From: Sphingomonadaceae bacterium OTU29LAMAA1
Lineage (GTDB): Bacteria > Pseudomonadota > Alphaproteobacteria > Sphingomonadales > Sphingomonadaceae
Reading direction: 5' to 3'
Assembly: GCA_024072375.1 (NCBI GenBank)
Contig: CP099617.1
Coordinates: 2,150,001 to 2,214,000 of the forward strand
Length of the DNA stretch: 64,000 nucleotides
Position 1 is the first letter of the stretch. Every line of letters starts with the position of its first letter. The notes under the pieces were generated by a model that was given only the letters and a program-made list of their open reading frames with translations, was not told the origin of the DNA and searched no databases. The position numbers were made by a program, and so were the translations under genes. Positions 53,458 to 64,000 of the stretch are shown here, one piece after another.

Positions 53458-53592
53458 CCACGCTGATCCGGGCTCTCTGGATGCGCACGGCTAACGACCC
53501 GCGCTACAATCGGGCGATCGAAGCCATTGGTCCCGACGTTCGCCAGGATGACGGGTATGAACGGGGATGTCGTTTCGATGCCCCAAACGCAA

Positions 53593-53615
53593 ACGACGCG
53601 GCAAAGCCGCGTCGT
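53593..53615 (-). terminator. probable rpoZ terminator hairpin
   Basis: A perfect 10-bp stem ACGACGCGGC/GCCGCGTCGT with an AAA loop. On the minus strand it is followed by TTTGCGTTT, a broken T-run. It lies 73 bases past the rpoZ stop. Confidence 0.6.
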
Positions 53616-53653
53616 CGGTCGGGCTGGAGCCCGCTGGCCGGCATTCGGCTTTT

Positions 53654-53678
53654 GCTGGTTTAGCGTCGCTAAACCAGC
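53654..53678. repeat. perfect 12-base inverted repeat next to the rpoZ stop
   Basis: GCTGGTTTAGCG and CGCTAAACCAGC flank a single base, giving a near-perfect palindrome 9 bases past the rpoZ stop. No T-run follows on either strand. It may aid transcript processing or belong to a dispersed repeat. Confidence 0.6.
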
Positions 53679-53687
53679 GCCTCATGC

Positions 53688-54032
53688 TCAACCCTCGTAG
53701 TCGGCGCCCAGATTCTGGTTCCGCGGCGGTGCAGCGGCAGTCAGGCGGAGCGCTTCGGCCGAAGCGGAGAGCGAACCGACCGCATCGACTTCGTCCTCGT
53801 CGTCGATCTGGACGCGCTGCAGGCTGTTGACCACGGCCTCTTCCAGATGATCCGGACGGACCAGTTCGTCCGCGATTTCGCGCAGGGCGACGACCGGGTT
53901 CTTGTCGCGGTCGCGGTCGAGCAGCAGTTCCGCACCGCCCGAGATCTGACGCGCGCGCTGGGCGGCGAACAGGACCAGGTCGAAACGGTTGGGGATCTTG
54001 TCGACGCAATCCTCGACGGTAACGCGCGCCAT
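53688..54032 (-). CDS. rpoZ: RNA polymerase omega subunit
   Basis: A 114-residue small subunit that supports assembly and stability of RNA polymerase. [20 protein letters not shown] and [11 protein letters not shown] with [12 protein letters not shown] are the conserved omega core; the C-terminal ~45 residues are acidic and variable. The neighbour usually found downstream, the rel/spo gene, is absent here; instead rlmE converges. It is divergent from the phospholipase-D gene with a 133-base shared upstream region. Confidence 0.96.
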   Translation of the reverse strand: MARVTVEDCVDKIPNRFDLVLFAAQRARQISGGAELLLDRDRDKNPVVALREIADELVRPDHLEEAVVNSLQRVQIDDEDEVDAVGSLSASAEALRLTAAAPPRNQNLGADYEG

Positions 54033-54165
54033 GGACGCTTTCCTTCGCAAATACCGATGCAGTGAAGGCGGGGAGCTAGGCGACAGGTCCGCAGAAGTCA
54101 AGAAAATCGGGTATCGGCACGCCCGTGGCTTGTGCCGCCGCGGGCCAGCCGTCACAGGCAAGCGG

Positions 54166-55335
54166 ATGGACGCGCCCGCCCCACAGCCCGTGTTTACGGT
54201 AGACGGCAACCGGCTGACCCTGCTCGACACCGGGCCACGACGGCTGGATGCGCTGCTCGACCTGATCGACCGCGCCACCCACGACCTGCGTATCCTCTAT
54301 TACATCTACGCCGACGACGAGACCGGGCGCCGGGTCAACACGGCATTGATCGCTGCGGCACGGCGCGGCGTATCGGCCGCGCTGGTCGTCGACGGCTTCG
54401 GCAGCGAGGCGGATGAGGCTTTTTACGAACCGCTCCGTGCAGCGGGCGTATCGGTATGCCGCTTCGCCCCCAGGATCGGGCGGCGCTACCTGCTGCGCAA
54501 CCACCAGAAGCTGGCGCTCGCCGACGCCGGCACCGATGGCCAGCGGATCATCATCGGCGGCTTCAATGTCGAGGACGATTATTTCGGCACCCCGGCGCAA
54601 GAGGCGTGGCGCGATCTGGGGCTGCTGATCGAGGGACCGGCAGCAGGACGGCTCGCCGGCTATTTCGACGCACTGCACGACTGGTTGAAGTCGCCCGAGG
54701 GCAAGGTCCGTCCGCTCAATCGCGCGCTGTCGCAATGGAGCGAGACCAGGGGCCTGACCCGCTGGCTGATCGGCGGCCCGACCCGGCGCCTGTCACCCTG
54801 GGCGCGGGCCGTGCGCGACGACCTGCGCCGTGGCAGGCGGATCGACATCATCGCCGCCTATTTCACGCCATCCCCCACCATCCTGCGCCGGCTCGACAAG
54901 GCTGGACGGCGCAAGGCGAAGGTCCGCATCGTCACCGCGTCGAAATCGGACAACAATGCGACGATCGCCGCGGCGCGCTTCACCTACGCCGGCCTGCTGC
55001 GCAAGGGGGTCCAGCTGTTCGAATACCAGCCGACCAAGCTCCACACCAAATTGTACGTCATCGACGATGCGGTCCATATCGGCTCGGCCAATTTCGACAT
55101 GCGCAGCCTGTTCATCAACCTCGAACTGATGTTCCGGGTCGAGGACCGCGCCTTCGCCGACCATGTGCGCGGCTATGTCGAGGGCGAGATCGCGCGCTCG
55201 CAACCGATCACCAGAGCGTGGTACAAGGCGCATACCGGCGCCGTGCAACGCATACGCCAGTTCTTCGCCTACCTGTTGATTGCGATCGTCGATCCCGGCG
55301 TCTCGCGCGGGCTGAACTTCGGGATCGACGAATAG
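54166..55335 (+). CDS. phospholipase D / cardiolipin synthase family protein
   Basis: A 389-residue protein with two HxKxxxxD motifs: [11 protein letters not shown] followed by [11 protein letters not shown], and [23 protein letters not shown]. These are the duplicated PLD catalytic sites. No strong N-terminal membrane helix is present, unlike Cls; a short hydrophobic stretch ([12 protein letters not shown]) is near the C-terminus. It likely catalyses phosphatidyl transfer or hydrolysis, for example cardiolipin synthesis. The frame is open upstream of 54166 but that part is unrelated sequence. It ends one base before the convergent acyl-CoA ligase. Confidence 0.88.
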   Translation: MDAPAPQPVFTVDGNRLTLLDTGPRRLDALLDLIDRATHDLRILYYIYADDETGRRVNTALIAAARRGVSAALVVDGFGSEADEAFYEPLRAAGVSVCRFAPRIGRRYLLRNHQKLALADAGTDGQRIIIGGFNVEDDYFGTPAQEAWRDLGLLIEGPAAGRLAGYFDALHDWLKSPEGKVRPLNRALSQWSETRGLTRWLIGGPTRRLSPWARAVRDDLRRGRRIDIIAAYFTPSPTILRRLDKAGRRKAKVRIVTASKSDNNATIAAARFTYAGLLRKGVQLFEYQPTKLHTKLYVIDDAVHIGSANFDMRSLFINLELMFRVEDRAFADHVRGYVEGEIARSQPITRAWYKAHTGAVQRIRQFFAYLLIAIVDPGVSRGLNFGIDE

Positions 55336-55336
55336 A

Positions 55337-57025
<1,689 letters not shown>

Positions 57026-57088
57026 CTCTCTCCACTTGGTCTTGCGCCTTTGCGCCACTATGCAGGCGGCAAACCCCGGGGGAAAGCC

Positions 57089-57997
57089 TTGATCCTGTCC
57101 TTGCTCGCCGCTGCCGCCCCCATCGCCGTCCCGGCGAGCGGCGGCCACATCCGTTTCGCCGATCTGGGCTTGCACCCGGACGTGTTCTCGGTCGGTTTCT
57201 TCACGCTGCGCTGGTACAGCCTGGCCTATATCGCCGGCATACTCGTCGGCTGGTGGTATCTGCTGAAGCTGCTTGCGCAGCCCGGCGCGCCGATGGCCCG
57301 CCGTCACGCCGACGACCTCGTCTTCTACGCGACGCTCGGCATCATCCTGGGCGGGCGGATCGGCTATGTGCTGTTCTACGCTCCCGACATGCTGCTGCAT
57401 CCACTGCGGGTGTTCCGCCTGTGGGACGGGGGCATGAGCTTCCACGGCGGCGTGATCGGCACCTCGATCGGATTGATCCTGTTCGCCCGCAAGCACAAGC
57501 TCGACTGGCTGCGCGTGCACGATTATATCGCCTGCGTCGTGCCGTTCGGGCTGTTCTTCGGCCGGCTGGCGAACTTCGTGAACGGCGAATTGTGGGGCAA
57601 GCCCGCGGACGTGCCATGGGCGATCGTGTTCGAGCGCACCGTGCCGTTCGACGTGCCGGAGCCGGCACGCCACCCCAGCCAGCTGTACGAGGCGGGACTG
57701 GAAGGGCTGGTGCTGTTCGCGATCCTGTGGTTCGCCTTCTGGCGCACGAAGGCGCGGTATCAGCCGGGCAAGCTCGTCGGCCTGTTCGTGCTGGGTTATG
57801 GCGTCGCGCGCTTCATCGTCGAATTCTTCCGCGAACCGGATGCACAGTTCCGCGGGACCTTCATCGAGGCGACGGGCATCCACATGGGTCAATGGCTCTG
57901 CGTTCCGATGATCGCCGGCGGCCTGTATCTGATCCTGACCGCACCGGGCCGCCGCACGCGGGTGGAACCGATCGCCGGGGGTGAGAGCGTGGCCTGA
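57089..57997 (+). CDS. lgt: prolipoprotein diacylglyceryl transferase
   Basis: A 302-residue inner-membrane enzyme that adds diacylglycerol to the lipobox cysteine, the first step of lipoprotein maturation. The only start that fits is TTG at 57089, preceded by GGGGGAAA. Seven or so helices are visible, with the signatures [27 protein letters not shown] and [13 protein letters not shown], and the essential Arg/Glu in [21 protein letters not shown]. It lies upstream of midA and pgeF, the usual alphaproteobacterial order. Confidence 0.95.
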   Translation: MILSLLAAAAPIAVPASGGHIRFADLGLHPDVFSVGFFTLRWYSLAYIAGILVGWWYLLKLLAQPGAPMARRHADDLVFYATLGIILGGRIGYVLFYAPDMLLHPLRVFRLWDGGMSFHGGVIGTSIGLILFARKHKLDWLRVHDYIACVVPFGLFFGRLANFVNGELWGKPADVPWAIVFERTVPFDVPEPARHPSQLYEAGLEGLVLFAILWFAFWRTKARYQPGKLVGLFVLGYGVARFIVEFFREPDAQFRGTFIEATGIHMGQWLCVPMIAGGLYLILTAPGRRTRVEPIAGGESVA

Positions 57998-58009
57998 TCC
58001 CGTCTCCGT

Positions 58010-58093
58010 CGTCCAGGCGAAGGCCGGGATCTTCGTGGGAAGCCCGGCACGTCAGCCGCTCGATACCCCAGCCCGCGCCGGGGTGACGGAATA
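58010..58093. repeat. degenerate intergenic palindrome between lgt and midA
   Basis: GCGAAGGCCGGGATCTTCG and the facing CCAGCCCGCGCCGGGGTGAC form a loose inverted pair of the same general type as those at 21.5 and 40.2 kb. No coding potential is seen in the 193-base gap. Confidence 0.45.
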
Positions 58094-58190
58094 GCGTGGG
58101 GCTACGCGACGACCGTTCCTCGGCGCACCGGGGGGAGGATTTACGCGCGCCACCCTTGCACCGCCAGCGCAGCATCGGCATCTCCGCAGT

Positions 58191-59243
58191 GTGACCAATA
58201 CCCCAGACGCCCCCCTTCCCGATCGCCTCGCCCGCGCGATCACGCTCGCCGGGCCGATGCCCGTGTCGCAGTTCATGGCCGCGGCCAACGCGCATTATTA
58301 CGCCACGCGCGACCCCCTTGGCAGCGCGGGCGACTTCACCACGGCGCCCGAGATCAGCCAGATGTTCGGCGAGCTGATCGGGCTGTGGTGTGCCGACCTG
58401 TGGGATCGCGCGGGGCGTCCGGACGTGGCATGGGTCGAGCTCGGCCCCGGTCGCGGTACGCTCGCCGCCGATGCGCTGCGCGCGATGGCGAAATCCGGCC
58501 TGATGCCTGCGGTCCATTTCGTCGAGACCAGCCCCCTGCTCCGCGCCGCGCAGGCCGAACGCGTGCCACAGGCGACATGGCACGACGGCGTCGAGACGCT
58601 GCCGGCCGACAATGCGCTCATCGTCGTCGCCAATGAATTCTTCGACGCGCTGCCGATCCGCCAGCTGATCAGAAGCGCCGGCGGCTGGCACGAACGCCTC
58701 GTCGCCTGTCAGGACACGCTGTTCCTGCCGATCGCGGGCAAGCCCGTCCCCCTCGACGTCCTGCCCGAACCGCTGCGTGACGCGCCCACCGGATCGGTGC
58801 TGGAGATCTCGCCGGCCGGCGTCGGCGTGATGACGGCGCTGGCCCGCCGGATCGCCGCTCAGGGTGGTGCGATGCTTGCCGTGGACTATGGTCATGAAGG
58901 TCCCGCGCTGGGCGAGACGTTGCAGGCCGTGCGCGGCCACGCGTTCGCCAACCCGTTCGAATCGCCCGGCGACAACGACCTGTCGGCGCATGTCGATTTC
59001 ACCACGCTCGCCGCCGCCGCACAGGCGGCAGGCGCGATCGCCTGGGGGCCGGTGACGCAACGCGACCTGCTCGGCGGGCTCGGCATCGATTCCCGTGCCA
59101 CCGCCCTCGCCCGCGCCGCACCGGAGCGCACCGAGCCGATCCTGACCGACCGCGAGCGGCTGATGGGAGACATGGGAACTCTGTTCAAGGCGCTGGCGGT
59201 CACCCATCGCGACTGGCCGATTCCCGCGGCGTTCGGCGCATGA
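58191..59243 (+). CDS. SAM-dependent methyltransferase, MidA/NDUFAF7 family
   Basis: A 350-residue protein starting with GTG. The family signatures are DPLGSAGDFTTAPEISQMFGE near the N-terminus, the SAM site VELGPGRGTLAADALR, VANEFFDALPIRQLI and VDYGHEG. The mitochondrial homologue methylates an arginine of a complex I subunit; a similar role in bacteria is only inferred. Its stop overlaps the GNAT start (ATGA), so midA-GNAT-pgeF form one unit downstream of lgt. Confidence 0.92.
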   Translation: MTNTPDAPLPDRLARAITLAGPMPVSQFMAAANAHYYATRDPLGSAGDFTTAPEISQMFGELIGLWCADLWDRAGRPDVAWVELGPGRGTLAADALRAMAKSGLMPAVHFVETSPLLRAAQAERVPQATWHDGVETLPADNALIVVANEFFDALPIRQLIRSAGGWHERLVACQDTLFLPIAGKPVPLDVLPEPLRDAPTGSVLEISPAGVGVMTALARRIAAQGGAMLAVDYGHEGPALGETLQAVRGHAFANPFESPGDNDLSAHVDFTTLAAAAQAAGAIAWGPVTQRDLLGGLGIDSRATALARAAPERTEPILTDRERLMGDMGTLFKALAVTHRDWPIPAAFGA

Positions 59244-59752
59244 CCGCAACCCTGCGCATGCCGACGGTGGCTGATGCCGGGGCGATCGCTGCGATCATGC
59301 GCGAATGCTTCACCGCGACCTTCGGCCATCTCTACGATCCCGCCGACCTCGCGAGCTTCCTCGACGGGCTCACGCTGGAGCGGTGGCAGGCGGAACTCGC
59401 CGATCCCGCCTTCGCTTTCCTGCTCGCCGAGGAGCAGGAAGGACGCGCGGTCGGTTTCGCCAAGATGGGACCACATTCGCTTCCCGTCACGCCCGCGGGT
59501 CCGATGATCGAGCTTCGGCAACTCTATGTCCTCGGCAGCCAGCAAGGCACCGGCCTCGCCCGCCGGATGATGGACCGGGTGATCGCCACCGCGCGCGACC
59601 GCGGTGCGCAGGAGCTGTTCCTGTCCGTCTACGTCGACAATCATCGCGCCCGCCGCTTCTACGAGCGATATGGATTCGAGGAGATCGGCACGTACGCCTT
59701 CATGGTCGGCAATCACGCGGACGAGGATCATCTGATGCGGCTCGTGCTGTGA
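59240..59752 (+). CDS. GNAT family N-acetyltransferase
   Basis: A 170-residue acetyltransferase. The acetyl-CoA motif is LYVLGSQQGTGLARRMMDR, followed by the strand/helix LFLSVYVDNHRARRFYERYGFEEIG typical of GNAT enzymes. The substrate is unknown. It overlaps midA by four bases and pgeF by four bases (GTGA). The insertion of a GNAT gene between midA and pgeF is not part of the core arrangement I know. Confidence 0.9.
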   Translation: MTATLRMPTVADAGAIAAIMRECFTATFGHLYDPADLASFLDGLTLERWQAELADPAFAFLLAEEQEGRAVGFAKMGPHSLPVTPAGPMIELRQLYVLGSQQGTGLARRMMDRVIATARDRGAQELFLSVYVDNHRARRFYERYGFEEIGTYAFMVGNHADEDHLMRLVL

Positions 59753-60519
59753 TCGACGTGGAGGTCATCCGCGCCCGCTCGCTGGGCGACATCCGCCACG
59801 GCTTCCTCGGCCGCCGCGGCGGAGTGTCGATCGGGGCGACCGCCGGCCTCAACGTCGGCATCGGTTCACGGGACGATCCCGCCGCCGTCGCCGAGAACCG
59901 CCGCCTCGCCGCCACTGCGGTCTCGCCGGGCGCCCCGCTGCTGACGCTCTACCAGACCCATTCGGCTGACGTGGTGACCGTCACCCGCCCTTGGGCGGAC
60001 GACGACCGTCCCCATGCGGACGCGCTCGTCACCGATCGCCCGGGCCTGTCGCTCGGCATCCTCACCGCCGATTGCGCGCCTGTCCTGTTCGCCGACCACG
60101 ATACCGGCGTCGTGGGCGCGGCGCATGCCGGGTGGAAGGGCGCGATCGGCGGCGTCACCGATGCGACCATCGTCGCGATGGAGCGGCTCGGCGCGCGACG
60201 CGAACGCATCGCCGCGGCGATTGGACCTTGCATCGCCCGCGCATCGTACGAAGTCGACGAGGCCTTCCTGCGCACCTTCACCGCCGCCGACCCCGCCAAC
60301 GAACGCTTCTTCGCACCCGCACGCGAACACCATCACCAGTTCGATCTCGAAGCCTATGTCGCCAACCGCCTCGCCGCCGCCGGCCTGACCCGGATCGAAG
60401 CACTGGGTCTGGACACCTATGCAGACGAGGCGCGGTTCTTCAGCTTTCGCCGGGCGACGCATCGGGGGGAGGCGGATTATGGCCGTCAGATCAGCCTGAT
60501 CGCCCTGCGGGACGATTGA
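59749..60519 (+). CDS. pgeF: multicopper-type purine nucleoside phosphorylase/laccase domain protein (PgeF/YfiH)
   Basis: A 256-residue protein starting at GTG 59749. The family's metal-binding residues lie in YQTHSADVV (His), GILTADCAPVLFAD (Cys) and VGAAHAGWKGAIGG (His). It ends with RRATHRGEADYGRQISLIAL. Members edit misplaced residues in peptidoglycan precursors (PgeF) or act on purine nucleosides (LACC1-like). Polyphenol oxidase annotations are older. Its place near lgt and midA is conserved. Confidence 0.92.
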   Translation: MIDVEVIRARSLGDIRHGFLGRRGGVSIGATAGLNVGIGSRDDPAAVAENRRLAATAVSPGAPLLTLYQTHSADVVTVTRPWADDDRPHADALVTDRPGLSLGILTADCAPVLFADHDTGVVGAAHAGWKGAIGGVTDATIVAMERLGARRERIAAAIGPCIARASYEVDEAFLRTFTAADPANERFFAPAREHHHQFDLEAYVANRLAAAGLTRIEALGLDTYADEARFFSFRRATHRGEADYGRQISLIALRDD

Positions 60520-60597
60520 GGCCGACGCCGGTTTCCTTGCCAGGATGGTTTCATCCGTTACGATCCACGTCTATGCTGCTGTCATAAGGAGAGTTGC

Positions 60598-61911
60598 ATG
60601 CCCGACGAAGCAGAGATGACCGGCGTAGCCAGCGGCACCCCCGCGCCCCAGGTGGAGCGGATCGGCGATCGCAAGTTGAAGCCCAGCACGATGATGATGG
60701 GCCACGGCTTCGACCCGGCACTATCCGAAGGCGCGCTGAAGCCGCCGATCTTCCTCACCTCGACCTTCGTCTTCCCCAATGCCGCTGCCGGCAAGCGCCA
60801 TTTCGAGGGCGTCACGGGCAAACGCCCCGGCGGTGCCGACGGCCTCGTCTATTCGCGCTTCAACGGTCCGAATCAGGAAATTCTCGAAGACCGCCTCGGC
60901 ATCTGGGAAGAGGCGGAGGACGCACTCGCCTTCTCGTCCGGGATGTCCGCGATCGCGACGCTGTTCCTCGCGATGACCAAGCCCGGCGACACGATCGTCC
61001 ATTCCGGCCCGCTCTATGCAGCTACGGAAACGCTGATCGGCCGCATCCTCGGCAAGTTCGGGGTCAAGTGGCTCGATTTCCCCGCCGGGGCGACGCGCGA
61101 GGAGATCGACGCCGTCCTGACCGAGGCGAAGACGGGCAACGTCGCGCTGATCTATCTGGAAAGCCCGGCCAACCCGACCAACGCGCTGGTCGATATCGAG
61201 GCGGTCGCCGCCAGCCGCGATGCGATTTTCGCCGATGCAGCCGAAAAGCCGCCGATCGCGATCGACAACACCTTCCTCGGCCCGCTTTGGCAGCAGCCGC
61301 TGCGGCACGGCGCCGATATCGTCGTCTACAGCCTGACGAAATATGCCGGTGGCCACAGCGATCTCGTGGCAGGCGGCGTGCTCGGCACCAAGGCGCACAT
61401 CAACACCATCCGCTCGATGCGCAACACGATCGGCACGATCTGCGACCCGCATACCGCGTGGATGCTGCTGCGCTCGCTGGAGACGCTCGAACTGCGCATG
61501 AGCCGCGCCGGCGAGAATGCGGTGAAGGTCTGCGCCTTTCTGCGCGATCATCCCAAGGTCGAACGCGTCGGGTATCTCGGCTTCCTGCCCGACACGCCCG
61601 GTATGGAACGGCAGGCGGACATCTATGCCCGCCATTGCACCGGCGCGGGATCGACCTTCTCGCTGCTGGTAAAGGGCGGCGAGGCGGAGGCGTTTCGCTT
61701 CCTCGATGCACTGCGCATCGCCAAGCTGGCGGTATCGCTGGGTGGCACCGAAACGCTTGCCAGCCATCCGGCGGCGATGACGCATCTGTCGGTACCCGAA
61801 GAGCGCAAGGCGGCGCTCGGGATCACCGATAACCTCGTCCGCATCTCGATCGGCGTCGAGGATGCCGACGACCTGATCGCCGACTTCGATCAGGCCCTGA
61901 ACGCGATCTGA
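60598..61911 (+). CDS. PLP-dependent Cys/Met metabolism enzyme (cystathionine gamma-synthase/lyase family)
   Basis: A 437-residue fold-type I PLP enzyme with GGAGA before the ATG. Motifs are YSRFNGPNQEILEDRLGIWE, EDALAFSSGMSAIATLF, YLESPANPTNALVDI, the PLP-lysine loop VVYSLTKYAGGHSDLVAGGV and VRISIGVEDADDLIADF. It is slightly long (usual 380-430). It could be a cystathionine gamma-synthase, gamma-lyase or methionine gamma-lyase; sequence alone does not decide. It is monocistronic, followed by a repeat. Confidence 0.9.
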   Translation: MPDEAEMTGVASGTPAPQVERIGDRKLKPSTMMMGHGFDPALSEGALKPPIFLTSTFVFPNAAAGKRHFEGVTGKRPGGADGLVYSRFNGPNQEILEDRLGIWEEAEDALAFSSGMSAIATLFLAMTKPGDTIVHSGPLYAATETLIGRILGKFGVKWLDFPAGATREEIDAVLTEAKTGNVALIYLESPANPTNALVDIEAVAASRDAIFADAAEKPPIAIDNTFLGPLWQQPLRHGADIVVYSLTKYAGGHSDLVAGGVLGTKAHINTIRSMRNTIGTICDPHTAWMLLRSLETLELRMSRAGENAVKVCAFLRDHPKVERVGYLGFLPDTPGMERQADIYARHCTGAGSTFSLLVKGGEAEAFRFLDALRIAKLAVSLGGTETLASHPAAMTHLSVPEERKAALGITDNLVRISIGVEDADDLIADFDQALNAI

Positions 61912-61920
61912 CCCGGAAGT

Positions 61921-62004
61921 CTTCCTCGCGCGGGGAGGGGGTGGAGTTACGAACTTCGTGGCTCCCGGAAACGCCCCCTCCACCATCCCCATGAGGGGGA
62001 GGAA
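61921..62004. repeat. C/G-rich palindromic intergenic repeat
   Basis: This copy has facing GGGGAGGGGGTGGAG and CCCCCTCCACCATCCCC arms and ends with GAGGGGGAGG. It shares CGGAAACGCCCCCTCCACCA with the 18.7 kb copy. It fills the gap between the PLP enzyme and the deaminase gene. Confidence 0.7.
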
Positions 62005-62103
62005 AGCCGTGAACCTCGTGACGCGCGAATACACCTACCCCCACGCGGGACGCCTAAATCCGCTCCCCTTGCCCCCGTGCTGCAATGCCGCGATGATATC
62101 GGT

Positions 62104-63117
62104 ATGTCCGACCTATCGACCTTCATCGCCGGCCTGCCCAAGGCGGAACTCCACCTCCACATCGAAGGCAGCCTCGAACCCGAACTGATGTTCGCGCTGG
62201 CCGAACGTAACGCCGTCGCCATCCCGTTCGCCACAGTGGAGGACGTCCGCGCCGCCTATGCGTTCAACAACCTGCAGGATTTCCTCGACATCTATTATCA
62301 GGGCGCGAACGTCCTGCTGACACGAGAGGATTTCCGCGATCTCGCCATCGCCTATTTCGATCGCGCGGCGGCGGACGGCGTCGTCCACGCGGAGATCATG
62401 TTCGATCCGCAGACCCACACCGCGCGCGGCGTCGCGTTCGAGACGGTCATCACCGGCCTGCTCGATGGCATCGCCCACGCCGAAGCGCGCCACGGCATGA
62501 GCGTCGCACTGATCCTCAGCTTCCTGCGCCATCTGGATGAGGCAGACGCCTTCGCGACGTTCGAAGCGGCACGGCCATGGCTCGGGCACATCACCGCGGT
62601 CGGCCTCGATTCCTCGGAACTCGGCCATCCGCCGGAAAAGTTCGCCCGCGTCTTCGCCGAAGCGCGCGCCGCCGGACTGCGGCTGGTCGCGCATGCCGGC
62701 GAGGAAGGGCCGCCGGAATATGTCTATCAGGCGCTCGACCTGCTCGGTATCAACCGGCTCGACCACGGCAATCGCAGTCTGGAGGACCCGATACTGACGG
62801 CACGGCTGGCGCGCACCGGCATGACGCTGACGGTATGTCCGCTATCGAACCTGAAGCTCTGCGTGGTCGATGACATGGCGGACCACCCGATCGACCGGAT
62901 GCTGCGCGAAGGGCTTCGCGCGACGATCAACTCCGACGATCCGGCGTATTTCGGCGGATATGTCGCCGACAATTACCGTGCCGCCGCCGACGCACGCGGA
63001 CTTGATCGCGACGATCTCGCCCTGCTCGCGCGCAACAGCTTCCTGGGATCGTTCCTGCCCGACGATGCGGTCGCAGCCCATCTGGCCCGGCTCGACGCCT
63101 TCGTGGCGGCGCACTGA
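62104..63117 (+). CDS. adenine deaminase (adenosine deaminase family, type 2)
   Basis: A 337-residue TIM-barrel metallohydrolase. The ATG at 62104 is preferred to one nine codons upstream. The zinc-binding motif is KAELHLHIEGSLEP, with the catalytic VAHAGEEGPPEYVYQAL, RLDHGNRSLED and INSDDPAYFGGY segments. The HAGEEGPPEY form is typical of adenine rather than adenosine deaminases. It would convert adenine to hypoxanthine plus ammonia. Its stop overlaps the start of a phosphoribosyltransferase gene (TGATG), which supports a salvage pathway. Confidence 0.9.
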   Translation: MSDLSTFIAGLPKAELHLHIEGSLEPELMFALAERNAVAIPFATVEDVRAAYAFNNLQDFLDIYYQGANVLLTREDFRDLAIAYFDRAAADGVVHAEIMFDPQTHTARGVAFETVITGLLDGIAHAEARHGMSVALILSFLRHLDEADAFATFEAARPWLGHITAVGLDSSELGHPPEKFARVFAEARAAGLRLVAHAGEEGPPEYVYQALDLLGINRLDHGNRSLEDPILTARLARTGMTLTVCPLSNLKLCVVDDMADHPIDRMLREGLRATINSDDPAYFGGYVADNYRAAADARGLDRDDLALLARNSFLGSFLPDDAVAAHLARLDAFVAAH

Positions 63118-63632
63118 TGCCGGTATTCACGCACATCCCGCACGACGATTTCGTTGCGTCCGTCCATGCCCTGAACGCAGCGATCGCGGCGCAGGACTGG
63201 TCGCCCGACTTCATCATCGGCATCGGCCGCGGCGGCCTTGCGCCGGCGGTTTATCTCAGCCACGCCAGCGGCCTGCCGATGCTGTCGGTGGATTATTCCA
63301 GTCAGGTGAAGGACTTCGCCGACGCGCCCCTCGTCAAGCTGGCCAGTCGAACACGAGCCGGCGAACGCTTGCTGTTCCTCGACGACATCAACGATTCCGG
63401 CCGGACCATCACCCATCTGCGCACCGCGCTGGCCGCAGCGGGGGCGGTGGAGGGCGCGGTCCGGTTCGCGACGCTGATCGACAACATCAGCTCGGCCGAA
63501 CGCGTCGACTATAGCGCGCGCACGATCGATCGCCGCGTCACGAAGGACTGGTTCGTCTTCCCCTGGGAAGCGGTCGCCCCCGCGGCGGCGATCGAGGAGG
63601 ATGCCGCCGAGGTGCCGGACCGGATCGCCTGA
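63117..63632 (+). CDS. purine phosphoribosyltransferase (xanthine/hypoxanthine type)
   Basis: A 171-residue type I phosphoribosyltransferase with the PRPP-binding loop LLFLDDINDSGRTITHL and the pyrophosphate loop IIGIGRGGLAPAVYLS. TKDWFVFPWE near the C-terminus matches the Gpt-like group. Coupled to the adenine deaminase gene, it would turn hypoxanthine (or xanthine/guanine) and PRPP into IMP (XMP/GMP). The exact base preference is inferred from context. Confidence 0.88.
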   Translation: MPVFTHIPHDDFVASVHALNAAIAAQDWSPDFIIGIGRGGLAPAVYLSHASGLPMLSVDYSSQVKDFADAPLVKLASRTRAGERLLFLDDINDSGRTITHLRTALAAAGAVEGAVRFATLIDNISSAERVDYSARTIDRRVTKDWFVFPWEAVAPAAAIEEDAAEVPDRIA

Positions 63633-63653
63633 TATCGCGCCGTCGATCAGCGA

Positions 63654-64000
<347 letters not shown>

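Noticed and set aside
57026..57892. extended start of the acyl-CoA ligase on the minus strand back to 57892
   Set aside because: The extension runs antisense through lgt and is not ligase-like; ATG at 57025 has a good binding site.

Overview
The window is a GC-rich (roughly two thirds G+C) chromosomal segment of an alphaproteobacterium, most likely a Sphingomonas-like member of the Sphingomonadales. I base this on overall protein character, a CcrM-type GANTC methyltransferase next to rnhB, an FlbD-type flagellar activator, split transhydrogenase subunits, the lgt-midA-pgeF group, a GppA/Ppx-rlmE pair, and many short palindromic C/G-rich intergenic repeats. No plasmid, phage, integron, IS transposase or CRISPR array was seen; almost everything is core or near-core chromosome. 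Species assignment is inference.

Layout. 1-2.4 kb: end of pntAA, then pntAB and pntB (proton-translocating transhydrogenase). 2.6-8.4 kb: a receiver-like/winged-helix protein, tRNA-Val, a LOV-type blue-light hybrid histidine kinase, a XpaC/TelA pair, and a decayed toxin-antitoxin locus (AbrB-type antitoxin next to a headless ParE fragment). 8.4-17.4 kb: typA, a Tyr/Gly-rich secreted protein, a DUF3297 gene, then on the minus strand thiD-rnhB-ccrM-folP and glmM-DUF1272. 17.4-25.5 kb: a dicarboxylate/amino-acid symporter, a peptide (POT) transporter, nitroreductase, GntR regulator, arylamine N-acetyltransferase, acyl-CoA dehydrogenase and a Sua5-type tRNA t6A enzyme.

25.6-44.2 kb is a flagellar region. 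Flagellin lies on the minus strand, divergent from flbD. After flbD comes fliE-F-G-H-I-J-K-L-M-N-O-P-Q-R-flhB-fliD-fliS on the plus strand, mostly with overlapping stop/start codons. It encodes the MS ring, C ring, export gate and ATPase, hook-length ruler, filament cap and chaperone. Points of note are a very long, Pro/Ala-rich FliK, a FliM without the usual N-terminal CheY-binding motif, and a palindromic element lodged between fliQ and fliR.

44.2-51.6 kb: a translationally coupled minus-strand run argH-lptM-lysA-siroheme synthase-ZntB/CorA transporter, a divergent TlpA-like lipoprotein whose start codon overlaps that of argH, an isochorismatase-like hydrolase with DUF429, a stand-alone CheB-like receiver and tRNA-Gln. 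51.7-57 kb: ppx/gppA-rlmE, rpoZ, a phospholipase-D-family protein and an acyl-CoA ligase. 57-64 kb: lgt, midA-GNAT-pgeF, a Cys/Met-metabolism PLP enzyme, an adenine deaminase coupled to a phosphoribosyltransferase (adenine to hypoxanthine to IMP), and the C-terminal end of murA.

I did not find a clearly new multi-gene system. The best leads are the FliM N-terminus, the light-sensing kinase without a local partner, the GANTC cluster at the ccrM promoter, the nested palindromic repeats, the receiver-like/winged-helix protein and the truncated siroheme synthase. All family assignments are from reading motifs by eye; none was checked against a database.
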